DNA of 64,000 nucleotides from Rhodoplanes serenus (GCA_945897515.1 CAMDFO010000017.1:1-64000); one strand, 5' to 3'; positions 1-11,002 are shown, numbered from the stretch's first letter. Made by a program: numbers and translations. Notes: a model not told the origin generated them from the letters alone.

Positions 1-59
1 CCCTTCGCTGACAAAGCCTCGAGCCGATTGTTCGCATCAAAGAAACCGAACTGACCCAT
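1..59 (-). mobile_element. 5' end of a probable IS5-family transposase gene, truncated by the window edge
   Basis: Reverse strand from 59 reads MGQFGFFDANNRLEALSAKG, resembling the N-terminus of IS5-type transposases (M-x-Q-x-GFFD...RL..LSAKGDPLE). Open to the window edge. Confidence 0.65.
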
Positions 60-161
60 CGAATGCGCCTCCGCTGCCAAATCTCGTACGCTCCTTGAAT
101 CTGATTTGACGAACGACGGCCAGGACGCAATTATTCGAGGTGCCCATAAGTTTGATGATAC

Positions 162-1967
162 TTACACATCCACCTTCAGCGCCGCGATAAAAGCCTCCTG
201 CGGGATGTCGACCTTGCCGAACTGCCGCATCCGCTTCTTGCCCTTCTTCTGCTTCTCCAGAAGCTTGCGCTTGCGGGTGATGTCGCCGCCGTAGCACTTC
301 GCGGTGACATCCTTGCGGAACGCGCGCACCGTTTCGCGGGCGATGATCTTGCCGCCGATCGCGGCCTGGATCGGAATCTGGAACATGTGCGACGGGATCA
401 GCTCCTTGAGCTTCTCGACCATGGCGCGGCCGCGGCCCTCGGCGCGAGTCTTGTGCACCAGCATGGACAGCGCATCGACCGGCTCGTCATTGACCAGGAT
501 CGACATCTTCACCAGGTCGGCGGGCTTGTAGTCGGTGAGGTGGTAGTCGAACGAGGCGTAGCCCTTCGAAACCGATTTGAGCCGATCGTAGAAATCGAAC
601 ACCACCTCGTTGAGCGGCAGATTGTATTTCGCCATGGCGCGGCTGCCGACATAGGTCAGCTCGACCTGCGCCCCGCGGCGGTCCTGGCAGAGCTTCAGCA
701 CCGAGCCGAGATACTCGTCCGGCGTCAGGATCGTGGCCTCGATCCACGGCTCCTGGATTTCCATGATCTTCATGATGTCTGGCATGTCGACCGGATTGTG
801 GATCTCGATGTTGCTGCCGTCGAGCAGCGACATCTTGTAGATCACCGACGGCGCGGTCGCGATCAGGTCGAGGTTGAACTCGCGCTCCAGCCGCTCCTGG
901 ATAATCTCCAGATGCAGGAGGCCGAGGAAGCCGCAGCGGAAGCCGAAGCCCAGCGCCGCGCTGGTTTCCATCTCGAAGCTGAAGCTGGCGTCGTTGAGCC
1001 GGAGCTTGCCCATCGCGGCGCGCAAGTCCTCGAACTGCGCGGCGTCGACCGGGAACAGGCCGCAGAACACCACCGGGATCGCCGGCTTGAAGCCGGGCAG
1101 CGGCTGGCTCACCGGCTTGCGGTCGTCGGTGATGGTGTCGCCGACGCGGGTGTCGGCGACCTCCTTGATCGAAGCCGTGATGGCGCCGATCTCGCCCGGG
1201 CCGAGCTCGTCGACAGGGGTGAGCTTCGGCCGGAACACGCCGACGCGATCCACTTCGTAACTCGAATTGGTGCCCATCATCTTGATGAGCTGGCCCTTCT
1301 TGAGCGTTCCGTCGACGATGCGGACCAGCACCACGACGCCGAGATAGGCGTCGTACCAGCTATCGACCAGTAACGCCTTGAGGGTCGCGCCGCGGTCGCC
1401 CTTCGGCGGCGGCAGCCGCGTGACGATCGCCTCCAGAACTGCGGCGATGTTCAGGCCGGTCTTGGCCGAGATGTGGATCGCGTTCGAGGCGTCGAGCCCG
1501 ATCACGTCCTCGATCTGCTGCTTGACCTTCTCGGGTTCGGCCGCCGGCAGGTCGACCTTGTTGAGCACCGGCACGATCTCGTGGCCGGCGTCGATGGCGT
1601 GATAGACGTTGGCGAGCGTCTGCGCCTCGACGCCCTGGCTGGCATCGACCACCAGCAGCGAGCCTTCGACCGCGGCGAGCGACCGGTTCACCTCGTAGGC
1701 GAAATCGACGTGGCCGGGGGTGTCGATCAGGTTGAGGATGTAGTCCTTGCCGTCGTTCGCGCGGTAGTTCAGCCGCACGGTCTGGGCCTTGATGGTGATG
1801 CCGCGCTCGCGCTCGATGTCCATCGAATCGAGCACCTGCTCGACCATGTCGCGCTCGGCCAGCCCCCCGGTGAGTTGGATCAGCCGGTCGGCCAGCGTGG
1901 ACTTGCCGTGGTCGATGTGCGCGACAATCGAGAAATTGCGGATGTTTTCGATGGGGACGGCCGTCAT
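162..1967 (-). CDS. lepA: Elongation factor 4 (LepA)
   Basis: [35 protein letters not shown]...[12 protein letters not shown]...; ~601 aa from the internal Met; C-term [25 protein letters not shown]. The longer ORF in the track (to 3359) is frame read-through. Confidence 0.97.
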   Translation of the reverse strand: MTAVPIENIRNFSIVAHIDHGKSTLADRLIQLTGGLAERDMVEQVLDSMDIERERGITIKAQTVRLNYRANDGKDYILNLIDTPGHVDFAYEVNRSLAAVEGSLLVVDASQGVEAQTLANVYHAIDAGHEIVPVLNKVDLPAAEPEKVKQQIEDVIGLDASNAIHISAKTGLNIAAVLEAIVTRLPPPKGDRGATLKALLVDSWYDAYLGVVVLVRIVDGTLKKGQLIKMMGTNSSYEVDRVGVFRPKLTPVDELGPGEIGAITASIKEVADTRVGDTITDDRKPVSQPLPGFKPAIPVVFCGLFPVDAAQFEDLRAAMGKLRLNDASFSFEMETSAALGFGFRCGFLGLLHLEIIQERLEREFNLDLIATAPSVIYKMSLLDGSNIEIHNPVDMPDIMKIMEIQEPWIEATILTPDEYLGSVLKLCQDRRGAQVELTYVGSRAMAKYNLPLNEVVFDFYDRLKSVSKGYASFDYHLTDYKPADLVKMSILVNDEPVDALSMLVHKTRAEGRGRAMVEKLKELIPSHMFQIPIQAAIGGKIIARETVRAFRKDVTAKCYGGDITRKRKLLEKQKKGKKRMRQFGKVDIPQEAFIAALKVDV

Positions 1968-2017
1968 GGAGCGGCAGATAACACCCGCGCTGCGCTGCGG
2001 CAAGGATGGGTTCGTAT

Positions 2018-2130
2018 CTCGGCCAAGCGAGCGCAGCGAGCGCGAGCCGGGACCCCGGTTTCTTGTTTTTGTGCATCCAACCGGGGTCCCGGGTCTCGCT
2101 TTCGCTCGCCCGGGACACGAAGCGAGCGCC
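2018..2130. repeat. Dispersed palindromic intergenic repeat (gcgagcgcgagccgggaccccggtt...aaccggggtcccgggtctcgc)
   Basis: 13-bp perfect inverted arms cgggaccccggtt / aaccggggtcccg plus flanking gcgagc-type repeats between lepA and the next gene. Confidence 0.7.
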
Positions 2131-2131
2131 G

Positions 2132-3145
2132 TTACTCCAGCAATCCCTTCGCCCGCGCCGCCACCAGCTTTGGCGTGGCCAGCACCTTCTCCACGATCCG
2201 CTGCATCGCCTCGCCCTGCACCGGATCGACCTCGAAATTCAGCTTCTGGGCCTCGGCGAGGAACTCCGGGTCCTTCATCGTGGCGGCGAACGCCGCCCGC
2301 AGCGCCGCGACCCGCTCCGGGGGCGCCGCATTGGTCGCTAGCGGCCGGCCGAGTTGCGTGCCCGACATCACGAGCTCGATGAGCTGGCGATCCTCGGGGT
2401 TGCGCGCCATGCCCTCGACCGACGGTGCGTCGAGGTCCGGCGCCTTCGGCCCAGCCTGGGCGATGACGGTGATCAGCTTGTCCTTGAGCCAGGCCGCCTT
2501 GGTCGCCTTCCAGCTCGACCAGGTGTTGTTGCGGGCTTCGACTTCGCCGCGTTCCATGGCGAGATTGATCTGGTTGCCGCCAGTGTAGCCGGTAACGATC
2601 TTGAACTTGGTGCCGAGCAGCTCGTTCATCAGCGCCGGATAGAAAAACGTGATGGCGCCGCGGGCCGAGGCGCCGATGACGGTTTCCCGCTTGCGCACAT
2701 CCTCGATGCTCTTGACCCCGGTGCTGTGCCAGGTCGCGATGGTCTCGACCACCGGCGCGATCGTGCCGATCCATTGCAGCTTGGCGGCGTCGAACTGGAC
2801 GCCTTGGATGCCGGCGGTCTGCAGCGCCGGGAACGCATTCGCGATCATCCCGATATAGGTGCCGTCCTTGGCGGCGACGCCGTAGAGGTAATTGGTCATG
2901 CGCAGGCCGCCCGCGCCGGTCATGTTCTGCGACACCACGGTCGGATTTCCGGGAATGTGCTTGCCGATGTGGCGAGCCACCAGCCGGGCCTGGATGTCGT
3001 ATTCGCCGCCGACGCCCACGCCGATCAGCACGTTGACGGTCTTGCCGCGATAGAAGTCGGCGATTGGTTCGGCGAGCGCGGACGGCGCTGCGGTCAACGT
3101 GGCCAGCAGCAGGCCCAAGCTCAGCGCCGGGAGATTCGATTTCAT
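2132..3145 (-). CDS. Tripartite tricarboxylate transporter (TctC/Bug family) substrate-binding protein
   Basis: Signal peptide [25 protein letters not shown] followed by [59 protein letters not shown]. Confidence 0.85.
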   Translation of the reverse strand: MKSNLPALSLGLLLATLTAAPSALAEPIADFYRGKTVNVLIGVGVGGEYDIQARLVARHIGKHIPGNPTVVSQNMTGAGGLRMTNYLYGVAAKDGTYIGMIANAFPALQTAGIQGVQFDAAKLQWIGTIAPVVETIATWHSTGVKSIEDVRKRETVIGASARGAITFFYPALMNELLGTKFKIVTGYTGGNQINLAMERGEVEARNNTWSSWKATKAAWLKDKLITVIAQAGPKAPDLDAPSVEGMARNPEDRQLIELVMSGTQLGRPLATNAAPPERVAALRAAFAATMKDPEFLAEAQKLNFEVDPVQGEAMQRIVEKVLATPKLVAARAKGLLE

Positions 3146-3270
3146 CGGGACGTCCCTCGCATTGCTTTTCTTCGATTGGCGCGGAGGATGGCACCGGCTT
3201 TCCGGGGTGTCCACCGCTCGCCGCCGCGATGCCGTAGACCGTTTCGCCGCAGCCATGCCATAGAGCATGC

Positions 3271-4803
3271 ATGCCGCTCGCCGACGTCGTCCATCGTCTG
3301 CTCGCGCCGGTCGATCGCCTCGTCGCGGCGCTGACCGATGCCGTGCGCCGCGACCGCACCGCCGCGCTGGTGCTGGTCGCCTATGCCGCGGTGTGGGCGC
3401 TCTATGGCGCCATCGCCAAGGGCAGCCAGGACATCCATTTCGACATGGGCGAGGTGGTGTCCTGGTCGCGCGAGCTGGATTGGGGCTACGCCAAACACCC
3501 GCCGCTGTCGGCGTGGCTGGTGCGGGCCTGGTTCAGCGTGTTCCCGCTGACCGACTGGAGCTACTACCTGTTCGCGATGGTGCTGACGGCGATCGGGTTG
3601 TGGTTCGCCTGGAAGATTTCCGCACATTATCTCGACGGCGAGAAACGCGTGCTCGGCCTCGCGCTGCTCACGCTGGTTCCGCTCTACAATTTCCATGCGC
3701 TGAAGTTCAACGCCAACTCGGTGCTCATCCCGTTCTGGGCGGCGACGACGTTCTGGTTTCTGCGCTCGTTCGAAACCCGCAGCATCTTGTATGCGGCGCT
3801 CGCCGGCTTGGCTGCCGCGGCGGCGATGCTGGGCAAATACTGGTCGATCGTTCTGTTGATCGGACTCGCGGTCGCCGCGCTCGCCGATCCGCGTCGTCGG
3901 GAATATTTTCGCTCGGCGGCGCCGTGGGTGACGGTTGCGGTCGGCGCGCTGGCGCTGGCGCCGCATATCGCGTGGCTCGCGGCGCGGAATTTCGAGGCGT
4001 TCAGCTATGCCACCGGGTCGCATCCGGTCGCGAATTATTGGGAGGCTGCGCTCTCCGGCCTTGGCTATGTCGCAGGCGCGCTGGGTTATGTCGCGCTCCC
4101 GATCGTGCTTGCGCTGGCCGTGGCGCGGCCAGCTCCGGCGGCGCTCGCCGATATGCTGTGGCCACGTGATGCCAGCCGTCGCACCGCCTTGATCGCGTTC
4201 GCCGTGCCGATCCTGCTGCCCGCCGTGCTGGCGGTCATCGCGAAGTCCGAGGTCGTATCGATCTGGGCGATGGCGGCCATGACCTTGCTGCCGGTCGTGC
4301 TGCTGTCGTCGCCGCTGCTCGCCGTGCCGCGTGCCGCGGTGGTGCATGTCGTCGCGTTGGCGGTGGCGGCGCCAGTGCTGCTCGCCGTGCTGTCGCCGGC
4401 GATTGCCGCGATCATCCATCAGCGCGGCGTGCCGAAGGGGCAGGCGCATTTCCAGTTGCTGGCCAGTGAAATGACCAAGGGCTGGCGCGCAACGACCGAC
4501 CGGCCGCTGCGCTTTGTTGGCGGCGATCCGGTGCTGGCGCATGGCGCGCTGTTCTATCTGCCGGACCAGCCGCTGGCTTACACCGCGGATCGCTCGGTGT
4601 CCCCGATCGACCCGGCGCGGGTGGCGCGCGACGGCATTGTCATGGCCTGCGTGGCCGGCGACCGCGGCTGCGAGCAACTGATCGCGCCGCTGGCGTCGAG
4701 CGCGGCGGTGCGGCGAAGTGAGATGGCACTGTCGCGCAGCTACCTCGGCATCGCGGGCCCGTCCGCTCGATACCTGATCGTGGTGGTGCCGCCGCAGCAA
4801 TGA
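3271..4803 (+). CDS. Glycosyltransferase family 39 / ArnT-like membrane protein
   Basis: 510 aa multi-TM protein with acidic motif near the N-terminus ([31 protein letters not shown]) typical of GT39/PMT-like enzymes. Confidence 0.8.
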   Translation: MPLADVVHRLLAPVDRLVAALTDAVRRDRTAALVLVAYAAVWALYGAIAKGSQDIHFDMGEVVSWSRELDWGYAKHPPLSAWLVRAWFSVFPLTDWSYYLFAMVLTAIGLWFAWKISAHYLDGEKRVLGLALLTLVPLYNFHALKFNANSVLIPFWAATTFWFLRSFETRSILYAALAGLAAAAAMLGKYWSIVLLIGLAVAALADPRRREYFRSAAPWVTVAVGALALAPHIAWLAARNFEAFSYATGSHPVANYWEAALSGLGYVAGALGYVALPIVLALAVARPAPAALADMLWPRDASRRTALIAFAVPILLPAVLAVIAKSEVVSIWAMAAMTLLPVVLLSSPLLAVPRAAVVHVVALAVAAPVLLAVLSPAIAAIIHQRGVPKGQAHFQLLASEMTKGWRATTDRPLRFVGGDPVLAHGALFYLPDQPLAYTADRSVSPIDPARVARDGIVMACVAGDRGCEQLIAPLASSAAVRRSEMALSRSYLGIAGPSARYLIVVVPPQQ

Positions 4804-4823
4804 TGGCCTCGCCACTCACCGAT

Positions 4824-4938
4824 GTCATGCCCGGGCTTGACCCGGGCATCCATACGATCCTGCGGCAAGGATAACTTTTACGAACGATGTTCGCGGAACG
4901 CGCTCATGGATCGCCGGGTCAAGGCCCGGCGATGACAG
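4824..4938. repeat. Dispersed repeat (gtcatgcccgggcttgacccgggcatccat ... atggatcgccgggtcaaggcccggcgatgac)
   Basis: Two palindromic modules; a second copy with the same layout lies at 62535-62646. Confidence 0.8.
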
Positions 4939-4989
4939 CGGTGTGTGCGGTCAGAACGCGGCCGTGCGTGACGGCGGTCGAGCGCGGTC

Positions 4990-6402
4990 TCAATACCGGT
5001 AGTGATCGGCCTTGAACGGCCCTTCCTTCTTCACACCGATGTACTCGGCCTGGTCGGGACGCAGCTCGGTCAGGCGCACGCCGATCTTGGCGAGATGCAG
5101 CCGCGCGACCTTCTCGTCGAGCGACTTCGGCAGCACGTACACTTCCTTCTTGTACTTGCCGTCCTTGTTGTTGGCCCACAGCTCGATCTGCGCCAGCGTC
5201 TGGTTGGTGAACGACGCCGACATCACGAAGCTCGGATGGCCCATGGCGTTGCCGAGGTTCACCAGGCGGCCTTCCGACAGCATGATGATGCGATGGCCGT
5301 CGGGGAACGTGATCTCATCGACCTGCGGCTTGATGTTGTCCCACTTCAGGTTCTTCAGCGTCGCGATCTGAATCTCGTTATCGAAGTGGCCGATGTTGCA
5401 GACGATGGCGCGATCCTTCATCGCCCGCATGTGCTCGAGCGTGATAATGTCCTTGTTGCCGGTGGCGGTGACGAAGATGTCGGCGATCGGCGCGGCGTCT
5501 TCCATCGTCACGACCTGATAGCCTTCCATCGCGGCTTGCAGCGCGCAGATCGGATCGATCTCCGACACCATGACGCGGCAGCCGGCCTGGCGCAGCGAGG
5601 CGGCCGAACCCTTGCCGACGTCGCCGAAGCCCGCGACCATCGCCACCTTGCCCGACATCATGACGTCGGTGCCGCGGCGGATGCCGTCGACCAGCGACTC
5701 GCGGCAGCCGTACAGATTGTCGAACTTCGACTTGGTGACCGAGTCGTTGACGTTGATCGCCGGCCACAGCAGCGTGCCGGCCTTCTGCATGTCGTAAAGG
5801 CGATGCACGCCGGTGGTGGTCTCTTCCGACACGCCCTTGATGGTCTTGGCCATCTCGGCGAAGTAGCCCTTCGGCTTTTCCTTCAACTGCTTCTTGAGCA
5901 GCGCGAAGAACACTTCCTCTTCCTCGGAGCCGGGCTTGTCGAGGAACGCGGTGTCGCCGTTCTCGGCGCGCAGGCCGAGATGCACGTACATCGTGGCGTC
6001 GCCGCCGTCATCGAGGATCATGTTCGGGAAGCCGCCGCCGTGCCAGTCGAACATCCTGGCGGTGTAGTCCCAGTAGTCCTTCAGGCTCTCGCCCTTGATG
6101 GCGAACACCGGAACGCCGGCCGCGGCAATCGCGGCGGCGGCGTGGTCCTGGGTCGAATAGATATTGCACGACACCCAGCGCACGTCGGCGCCGAGCGCGG
6201 TGAGCGTTTCGATCAGCACGCCGGTCTGGATCGTCATGTGCAGCGAGCCGGCAATGCGCGCGCCCTTGAGCGGCTGCTTCGGGCCGTATTCCTCGCGCGT
6301 GGCCATCAGGCCGGGCATTTCGGTTTCGGCGAGCGAGAGTTCCTTGCGGCCGAATTCGGCGAGCCCAATGTCCTTGACGACGTAGTCTTTCGCGGCGGCC
6401 AT
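4990..6402 (-). CDS. ahcY: Adenosylhomocysteinase
   Basis: [67 protein letters not shown]...; C-terminal ...[10 protein letters not shown]. Confidence 0.98.
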   Translation of the reverse strand: MAAAKDYVVKDIGLAEFGRKELSLAETEMPGLMATREEYGPKQPLKGARIAGSLHMTIQTGVLIETLTALGADVRWVSCNIYSTQDHAAAAIAAAGVPVFAIKGESLKDYWDYTARMFDWHGGGFPNMILDDGGDATMYVHLGLRAENGDTAFLDKPGSEEEEVFFALLKKQLKEKPKGYFAEMAKTIKGVSEETTTGVHRLYDMQKAGTLLWPAINVNDSVTKSKFDNLYGCRESLVDGIRRGTDVMMSGKVAMVAGFGDVGKGSAASLRQAGCRVMVSEIDPICALQAAMEGYQVVTMEDAAPIADIFVTATGNKDIITLEHMRAMKDRAIVCNIGHFDNEIQIATLKNLKWDNIKPQVDEITFPDGHRIIMLSEGRLVNLGNAMGHPSFVMSASFTNQTLAQIELWANNKDGKYKKEVYVLPKSLDEKVARLHLAKIGVRLTELRPDQAEYIGVKKEGPFKADHYRY

Positions 6403-6492
6403 GACGTTCCTTGCTGGTTGGAAAGGGGATTGCGCCAGGACGCGCCCGGCATTCGTGGGCAGCCTATAGCAGGGCAACGACCGCGGTGCAAC

Positions 6493-6520
6493 GAGGACAT
6501 AAAGAAATCTTTATGTCCTC
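6493..6520. promoter_or_regulatory. Perfect palindromic candidate operator GAGGACATAAAGA-AA-TCTTTATGTCCTC upstream of ahcY
   Basis: 13-bp perfect inverted repeat with 2-nt spacer, 91 nt upstream of the ahcY start. Confidence 0.75.
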
Positions 6521-6594
6521 TAACCCACCGAACCGACCGCCCTTCCCGGGGGCATGGCCCGGCAGATGTCCTTGGAATTGCGTAAGCTGGATGA

Positions 6595-6741
6595 TGGCGC
6601 GCGGCGCTGATCACCGTTCATCCCTCGGCGCTGCTGCGGATTCGCGAGGACGCCGACAGGGAACGGGAGTTTGCGGGTTTCGTCGCCGTCCTGCGGCGGG
6701 CGGAAGCCTACCTGCGCCGGCACACGGACAAGGCGGCCTAA
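6595..6741 (+). pseudogene. 3' remnant of a uracil-DNA glycosylase-like (UdgX/UDG superfamily) gene
   Basis: Frame reads WRAALITVHPSALLRIREDADREREFAGFVAVLRRAEAYLRRHTDKAA*; TVHPS(A)LLR is a UDG-superfamily C-terminal signature. Stops at 6583 and 6592 in frame; no upstream coding body. Confidence 0.55.
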
Positions 6742-7064
6742 TCCTCTTCGCCGAAGCCTGAAGCGACCAGCTTGGTCAGCGCATCCATCGCGGCCGTGGC
6801 CTCATTGCCGATGGCCTCGACGGTGATCGTTGTGCCGGTGCCGGCGGCCAGCATCATCAGGCCCATGATCGACGTGCCGCCGACCGTTTCGCCGGCGCGC
6901 GTGACCCTGACCTGCGCGTCGAAGCCTTCGGCGGTCTTCACGAACTTTGCCGAAGCGCGGGCGTGCAGCCCTTTTTTGTTGACGATTTCCAGCACCCGGA
7001 TGACGGGATCGGACGGCTCGCGGCGTTCCGGCAGGTCGGCATCGAGATCTTCGGCGCCGCTCAT
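6738..7064 (-). CDS. ptsH: HPr family phosphocarrier protein
   Basis: VLEIVNKKGLHARASAKFVKTAEGFDAQVRVTRAGETVGGTSIMGLMMLAAGTGTTITVEAIGNEA. Confidence 0.92.
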   Translation of the reverse strand: MSGAEDLDADLPERREPSDPVIRVLEIVNKKGLHARASAKFVKTAEGFDAQVRVTRAGETVGGTSIMGLMMLAAGTGTTITVEAIGNEATAAMDALTKLVASGFGEED

Positions 7065-7462
7065 TTCCCGTTGAGGACCCGGCTCGCGATCGTGACGTAT
7101 TTCCTTCCGGCGGCTTGGCCTGCGGCCACGCACTCGCCAAGCGGAGAGTCTTCGCGGCACTTCGCGAGCTTGACCAGCATCGGCATGTTGATGCCGGCCA
7201 GCACCTCGACGTTGGGGCGGCCCATGCAGGAGATCGCGAGATTGGACGGTGTGCCGCCGAACATGTCGGTCAGGATGGCCACGCCTTCCCCGGTATCGAC
7301 GCGCTTGACCGCTTCGATGATGTCCTTGCGGCGCTGCTCGACGTCGTCGTCGGGCCCGATGGTGACGGCTTCGATCTGCTGCTGCGGACCGACGACGTGC
7401 TCCAGCGCAGCCCGAAACTCGACGGCAAGCCGCCCGTGGGTGACGAGAACAAGACCGATCAT
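7061..7462 (-). CDS. PTS sugar transporter subunit IIA (EIIA-Man fold)
   Basis: MIGLVLVTHGRLAVEFRAALEHVVGPQQQIEAVTI...ILTDMFGGTPSNLAISCM; overlaps the HPr gene by 4 nt. Confidence 0.9.
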   Translation of the reverse strand: MIGLVLVTHGRLAVEFRAALEHVVGPQQQIEAVTIGPDDDVEQRRKDIIEAVKRVDTGEGVAILTDMFGGTPSNLAISCMGRPNVEVLAGINMPMLVKLAKCREDSPLGECVAAGQAAGRKYVTIASRVLNGK

Positions 7463-7671
7463 CGGGAATTCCCGGCAGCCGCGGTTGCGCCGCACAAACG
7501 GGAGCCAATCATGACGATCCGAAGCCCGAGTTCAAGGGGCGGAGGTGCGAATGTAGACCGATGCTGCATTGCGGTAAATGGGCCGGACCTACCATTTTTG
7601 CGGGGCTCGCGGAGTAGCCCTGATATAGGAGCGGAGCCTTCATTTTGCTCGGCCCACAGGAGTCTGGATGG

Positions 7672-8118
7672 TCACGTTTGAGTGTGAGTCTTGAGGTGGG
7701 CCAGGATCAGGGGGAGGGGGTCCTGCCCCGGTGCGACCGCTAGCCGCGGCAGGCGTATTCCGCCAAATTCGGCCTCCCGACCGGCGGAGGCCGGCAGCCG
7801 CTCTGCGTCGACCTGGCCTAATTCCACCAGAATACCCAGTACCGCGATCGGCTCGTAGGCCACCCGCCTTATCCCCAATCCCCGCACCTCGATCAGGCCG
7901 GCCAAACCCGGCGTCGGGCGCACCAGCAGCCGTCCATGCGCCGCCTCGACATAGGCGCGATCGTCCGCGACCAACCTGGCGAACGGCAGCAAGCCTTGCT
8001 CCGCCGCCCGCAGCAGCGCCATCGCAAGCCGTGACTTGCCGGAGCCGGACGGTCCTTGGATCAGCATGGCGCGCGCGCCGACCAGCACGGCTGAGGCGTG
8101 GATGGTGGGTGCACTCAT
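7672..8118 (-). CDS. hprK: HPr kinase/phosphorylase C-terminal-domain protein
   Basis: MSAPTIHASAVLVGARAMLIQGPSGSGKSRLAMALLRAAEQG: Walker A; short alphaproteobacterial HprK; sits between chvG and the EIIA gene. Confidence 0.85.
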   Translation of the reverse strand: MSAPTIHASAVLVGARAMLIQGPSGSGKSRLAMALLRAAEQGLLPFARLVADDRAYVEAAHGRLLVRPTPGLAGLIEVRGLGIRRVAYEPIAVLGILVELGQVDAERLPASAGREAEFGGIRLPRLAVAPGQDPLPLILAHLKTHTQT

Positions 8119-8125
8119 CGGTGGG

Positions 8126-9970
8126 TCACATCGCCGGCAATTGCACCACGAAGCGCGCGCCTAGCACCGGGGGCGCTTCGCCTTCGGCAGCGGCTGCGCC
8201 GGTGCGGTTCTCCGCCCACATCCGTCCGCCATGCGCCTCGACGATCTGCTTGGAGATCGACAGCCCGAGCCCGGAGTTCTGGCCGAAATTCTGCTGCGGC
8301 CGGTCGGTGTAGAAGCGCTCGAAAATCTTCTCGAACGCGTCCTGAGGGATGCCCGGACCGTCGTCCTCGACGACGATCTCGACTTCGTTGCGCCGGCGCC
8401 GGCAGGTGACGCGCACCGTGCCGCCGGGCGGCGAGAACGAGCGCGCGTTGTCGATCAGGTTGTCGATGATCTGACCCAGCCGGGAATCGTGCCCCGGCAC
8501 GATGAAGGCGCGCGTGTCTGCGCCTTCAAACGACAGCGTGACCTTGGCCACGTCGCCCTGGCGGACCTCGTTGCGCACCGACACCACCGTGTTGAGCAGC
8601 TTGGTCAGGTTGACCGGCGCCATGTCGTTGCGCTGCAATTCGGCATCGAGGCGGCTGGCGTCGGAGATATCGGAGATCAGCCGGTCGAGCCGCTTCACGT
8701 CGTGCTCGATCACGGCAAGCAGGCGCTTGCGGCTGTCGTCGGACTTGGCGAGCGGCAGCGTCTCGACCGCGGAGCGAAGCGAGGTCAGCGGATTTTTCAG
8801 CTCGTGCGCGACGTCCGCGGCAAAGCTTTCGATCGCCTCGATCCGGCGATAGAGCGCGCTGGTCATGTCGCGCAGCGCGCCCGACAGATGGCCGATCTCG
8901 TCGCGCCGCGACGTCATGTCCGGAATCTCGACCCGGGTGCGGATGCCGCGCCGCACCCGTTCGGCGCTCTCGGCCAGGCGGCGCACCGGCCCCGCGATGG
9001 TGCCGGCCAGCAGCATCGACAGCACCACCATCACGCCCAGCAGAATGAAGAACAGCTTGACGATCTGCAGCCGCTCGGTCTCGACCGCCTGGGCGATGTC
9101 GCCGCCTTGCGTCGCGAGCAACAGCGCGCCGCTCACCGCACGGAAGCGCTGCACCGGCACCGCCACCGACACGATCACCTCGTCGCGATCGGTCACGCGC
9201 ACCATGAAGCCCTTGCCGCCGCGCAGCGCCTCGGCCACCTCGGGATAGTCCTTGCCGGCATCCGCGCCCAATTCGCGGTAGAGCGGAAGATCGCCGCGCC
9301 CAAGCCAGGTGCGGGCTGCGTTCCACGCTCGCCGGAACATGCCCGGCTGCTCGGCGGTTGGCGGCGGCAAATCGAGGCGCAGCACCTCGCCGGGAATGTA
9401 GAGATTGCGGCTGTCGAGCAGCAGATAGCCGTGATTGTCGTAGATGCGCGCGCGCGTGTTGGTCGGCGAGATCAGCCGGCGCAGAACCGGAGCGGGTCGC
9501 TCCGGATTGATCGAGAACTCCAGCCCGGTCACGCCCTCGTCGCTGATGCCGAAGTTCTCGCCCAGTTGCAGCTCGAGCTGGCGTTCGCGATCCAGGAAGA
9601 TGTTGTGGCTGTCGGCGGTGCCGGCCGCCGCGATGGCGTTGGCGATGATCTCGCCCTGCACCACCAGGCTCTGCACGCGGGCATCGATCAGGCCGGCGCG
9701 GAATTGCGACAGGTAGAGAATGCCGACGACCAGCGCCAGCAGTCCCGCGACATTGAGAAAGACGATCCGCCGCGTCAGGCTGGAAAAGCTCTGGCCAACG
9801 AAAAACTGCCAGATGCGGTGCGCGACACCCCGGAGCCCGCGCTCGCGATAGACCTGGCCGATGCGCCGCGGCAGATTGGCGAATGGCCTGCGCTGCGCAA
9901 CATTCTGCGCTTCGCCGGGACGCGATGTCTCGGCGGCTTCCAGCGGGGCCTCGGTGGTTCGATCGAGCAA
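8126..9970 (-). CDS. chvG: Sensor histidine kinase ChvG (ExoS-like)
   Basis: 614 aa; two TMs, HAMP, HisKA (FAADVAHELKNPLTSLRSAVETL), HATPase (DDGPGIPQDAFEKIFERFYTDRP); adjacent to chvI. Probable TTG start at 9970. Confidence 0.9.
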   Translation of the reverse strand: MLDRTTEAPLEAAETSRPGEAQNVAQRRPFANLPRRIGQVYRERGLRGVAHRIWQFFVGQSFSSLTRRIVFLNVAGLLALVVGILYLSQFRAGLIDARVQSLVVQGEIIANAIAAAGTADSHNIFLDRERQLELQLGENFGISDEGVTGLEFSINPERPAPVLRRLISPTNTRARIYDNHGYLLLDSRNLYIPGEVLRLDLPPPTAEQPGMFRRAWNAARTWLGRGDLPLYRELGADAGKDYPEVAEALRGGKGFMVRVTDRDEVIVSVAVPVQRFRAVSGALLLATQGGDIAQAVETERLQIVKLFFILLGVMVVLSMLLAGTIAGPVRRLAESAERVRRGIRTRVEIPDMTSRRDEIGHLSGALRDMTSALYRRIEAIESFAADVAHELKNPLTSLRSAVETLPLAKSDDSRKRLLAVIEHDVKRLDRLISDISDASRLDAELQRNDMAPVNLTKLLNTVVSVRNEVRQGDVAKVTLSFEGADTRAFIVPGHDSRLGQIIDNLIDNARSFSPPGGTVRVTCRRRRNEVEIVVEDDGPGIPQDAFEKIFERFYTDRPQQNFGQNSGLGLSISKQIVEAHGGRMWAENRTGAAAAEGEAPPVLGARFVVQLPAM

Positions 9971-9974
9971 GGGG

Positions 9975-10002
9975 TAACGTCTGCCTGCTAACGTCTGCCT
10001 CT
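9975..10002. repeat. 14-nt direct repeat (taacgtctgcctgc / taacgtctgcctct) abutting the chvG start
   Basis: Two adjacent copies read directly, 12/14 or better identity. Confidence 0.7.
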
Positions 10003-10086
10003 AAGGCATTCTAGCACAGCGCGCCTTCAGGCTGCACGGACGCCGTCCACGCCAGAAAGCGCCAAACGTCGGACGCGCGTTCCGCC

Positions 10087-10788
10087 TCAGAGCTCCTTGA
10101 AGCGGTAGCCCACGCCGTAGAGCGTCTCGATCATGTCGAAGTCGTCGTCGACCGCCTTGAATTTCTTGCGCAGCCGCTTGATGTGGCTGTCGATGGTGCG
10201 ATCGTCGACGTAGACCTGATCGTCATAGGCCGCGTCCATCAGCGCGTTGCGGCTTTTCACCACGCCGGAGCGGGCGGCCAGCGCCTGAAGGATCAGGAAT
10301 TCGGTGACGGTCAAAGTGACCGGCTCGCCCTTCCAGGTGCAGGTGTGACGCTCCGGATCCATGCGCAGTTGGCCGCGCTCGAGCGCCTTGATGTCGACGT
10401 CCTTGGGGGCGGTGGTCGGGTCTTTCGGCGTCGCGCGCCGCATGATCGACTTGACCCGCTCGACCAGCAGCCGCTGCGAAAACGGTTTGCGGATGAAATC
10501 GTCGGCGCCCATTTTCAGGCCGAACAGCTCGTCGATCTCCTCGTCCTTCGAGGTGAGGAAGATCACCGGCATGTCAGTCTTCTGCCGCAGCCGCCGCAGC
10601 AGCTCCATGCCGTCCATGCGGGGCATCTTGATGTCGAGGATCGCAAGGTCCGGCGGCGAGGTCTTGAAACCTTCAAGAGCCGAAGCGCCATCCGTATACG
10701 TCATGATCCGGTAGCCCTCGGCTTCAAGCGCGATGGACACCGAAGTCAAAATATTGCGGTCGTCGTCGACGAGAGCGATTGTCGGCAT
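10087..10788 (-). CDS. chvI: Response regulator ChvI
   Basis: [69 protein letters not shown]...; OmpR-type winged helix C-terminus. Confidence 0.93.
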   Translation of the reverse strand: MPTIALVDDDRNILTSVSIALEAEGYRIMTYTDGASALEGFKTSPPDLAILDIKMPRMDGMELLRRLRQKTDMPVIFLTSKDEEIDELFGLKMGADDFIRKPFSQRLLVERVKSIMRRATPKDPTTAPKDVDIKALERGQLRMDPERHTCTWKGEPVTLTVTEFLILQALAARSGVVKSRNALMDAAYDDQVYVDDRTIDSHIKRLRKKFKAVDDDFDMIETLYGVGYRFKEL

Positions 10789-11002
10789 GAGCCTTGTTCC
10801 GTGACGGTTCCCTATCGGCCTTGAAGCCCGTAAAGCAAGGCCGAAATGTGACACGCCCCTGACAAATACGTGATTCTTCAAGTCCTTGACGACTTCAGGG
10901 GCGAAAGGTTCCGGTGCTGATGCGGATCGTCCAGGATGTCCTTAATCCGATCCTGCTTGCGATTTGCCGGCAACCGGGGTCGACTCCTGCCGGAGCCTGC
11001 CC

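Noticed and set aside
1968-3359. N-terminal extension of the lepA ORF (track 162..3359)
   Set aside because: Upstream part is out-of-frame antisense to no known domain and overlaps the tctC-like gene; LepA starts at [11 protein letters not shown] (1967).
3142-4815. 557-aa minus-strand ORF opposite the GT39 gene
   Set aside because: Low-complexity Arg/His/Gln-rich shadow ORF of high-GC DNA; the plus-strand product is a recognisable membrane glycosyltransferase.
7672-8118. HprK as a truncated pseudogene because it is only 148 aa
   Set aside because: Alphaproteobacterial HprK proteins are commonly C-terminal-domain-only; Walker A is intact and gene order is conserved.
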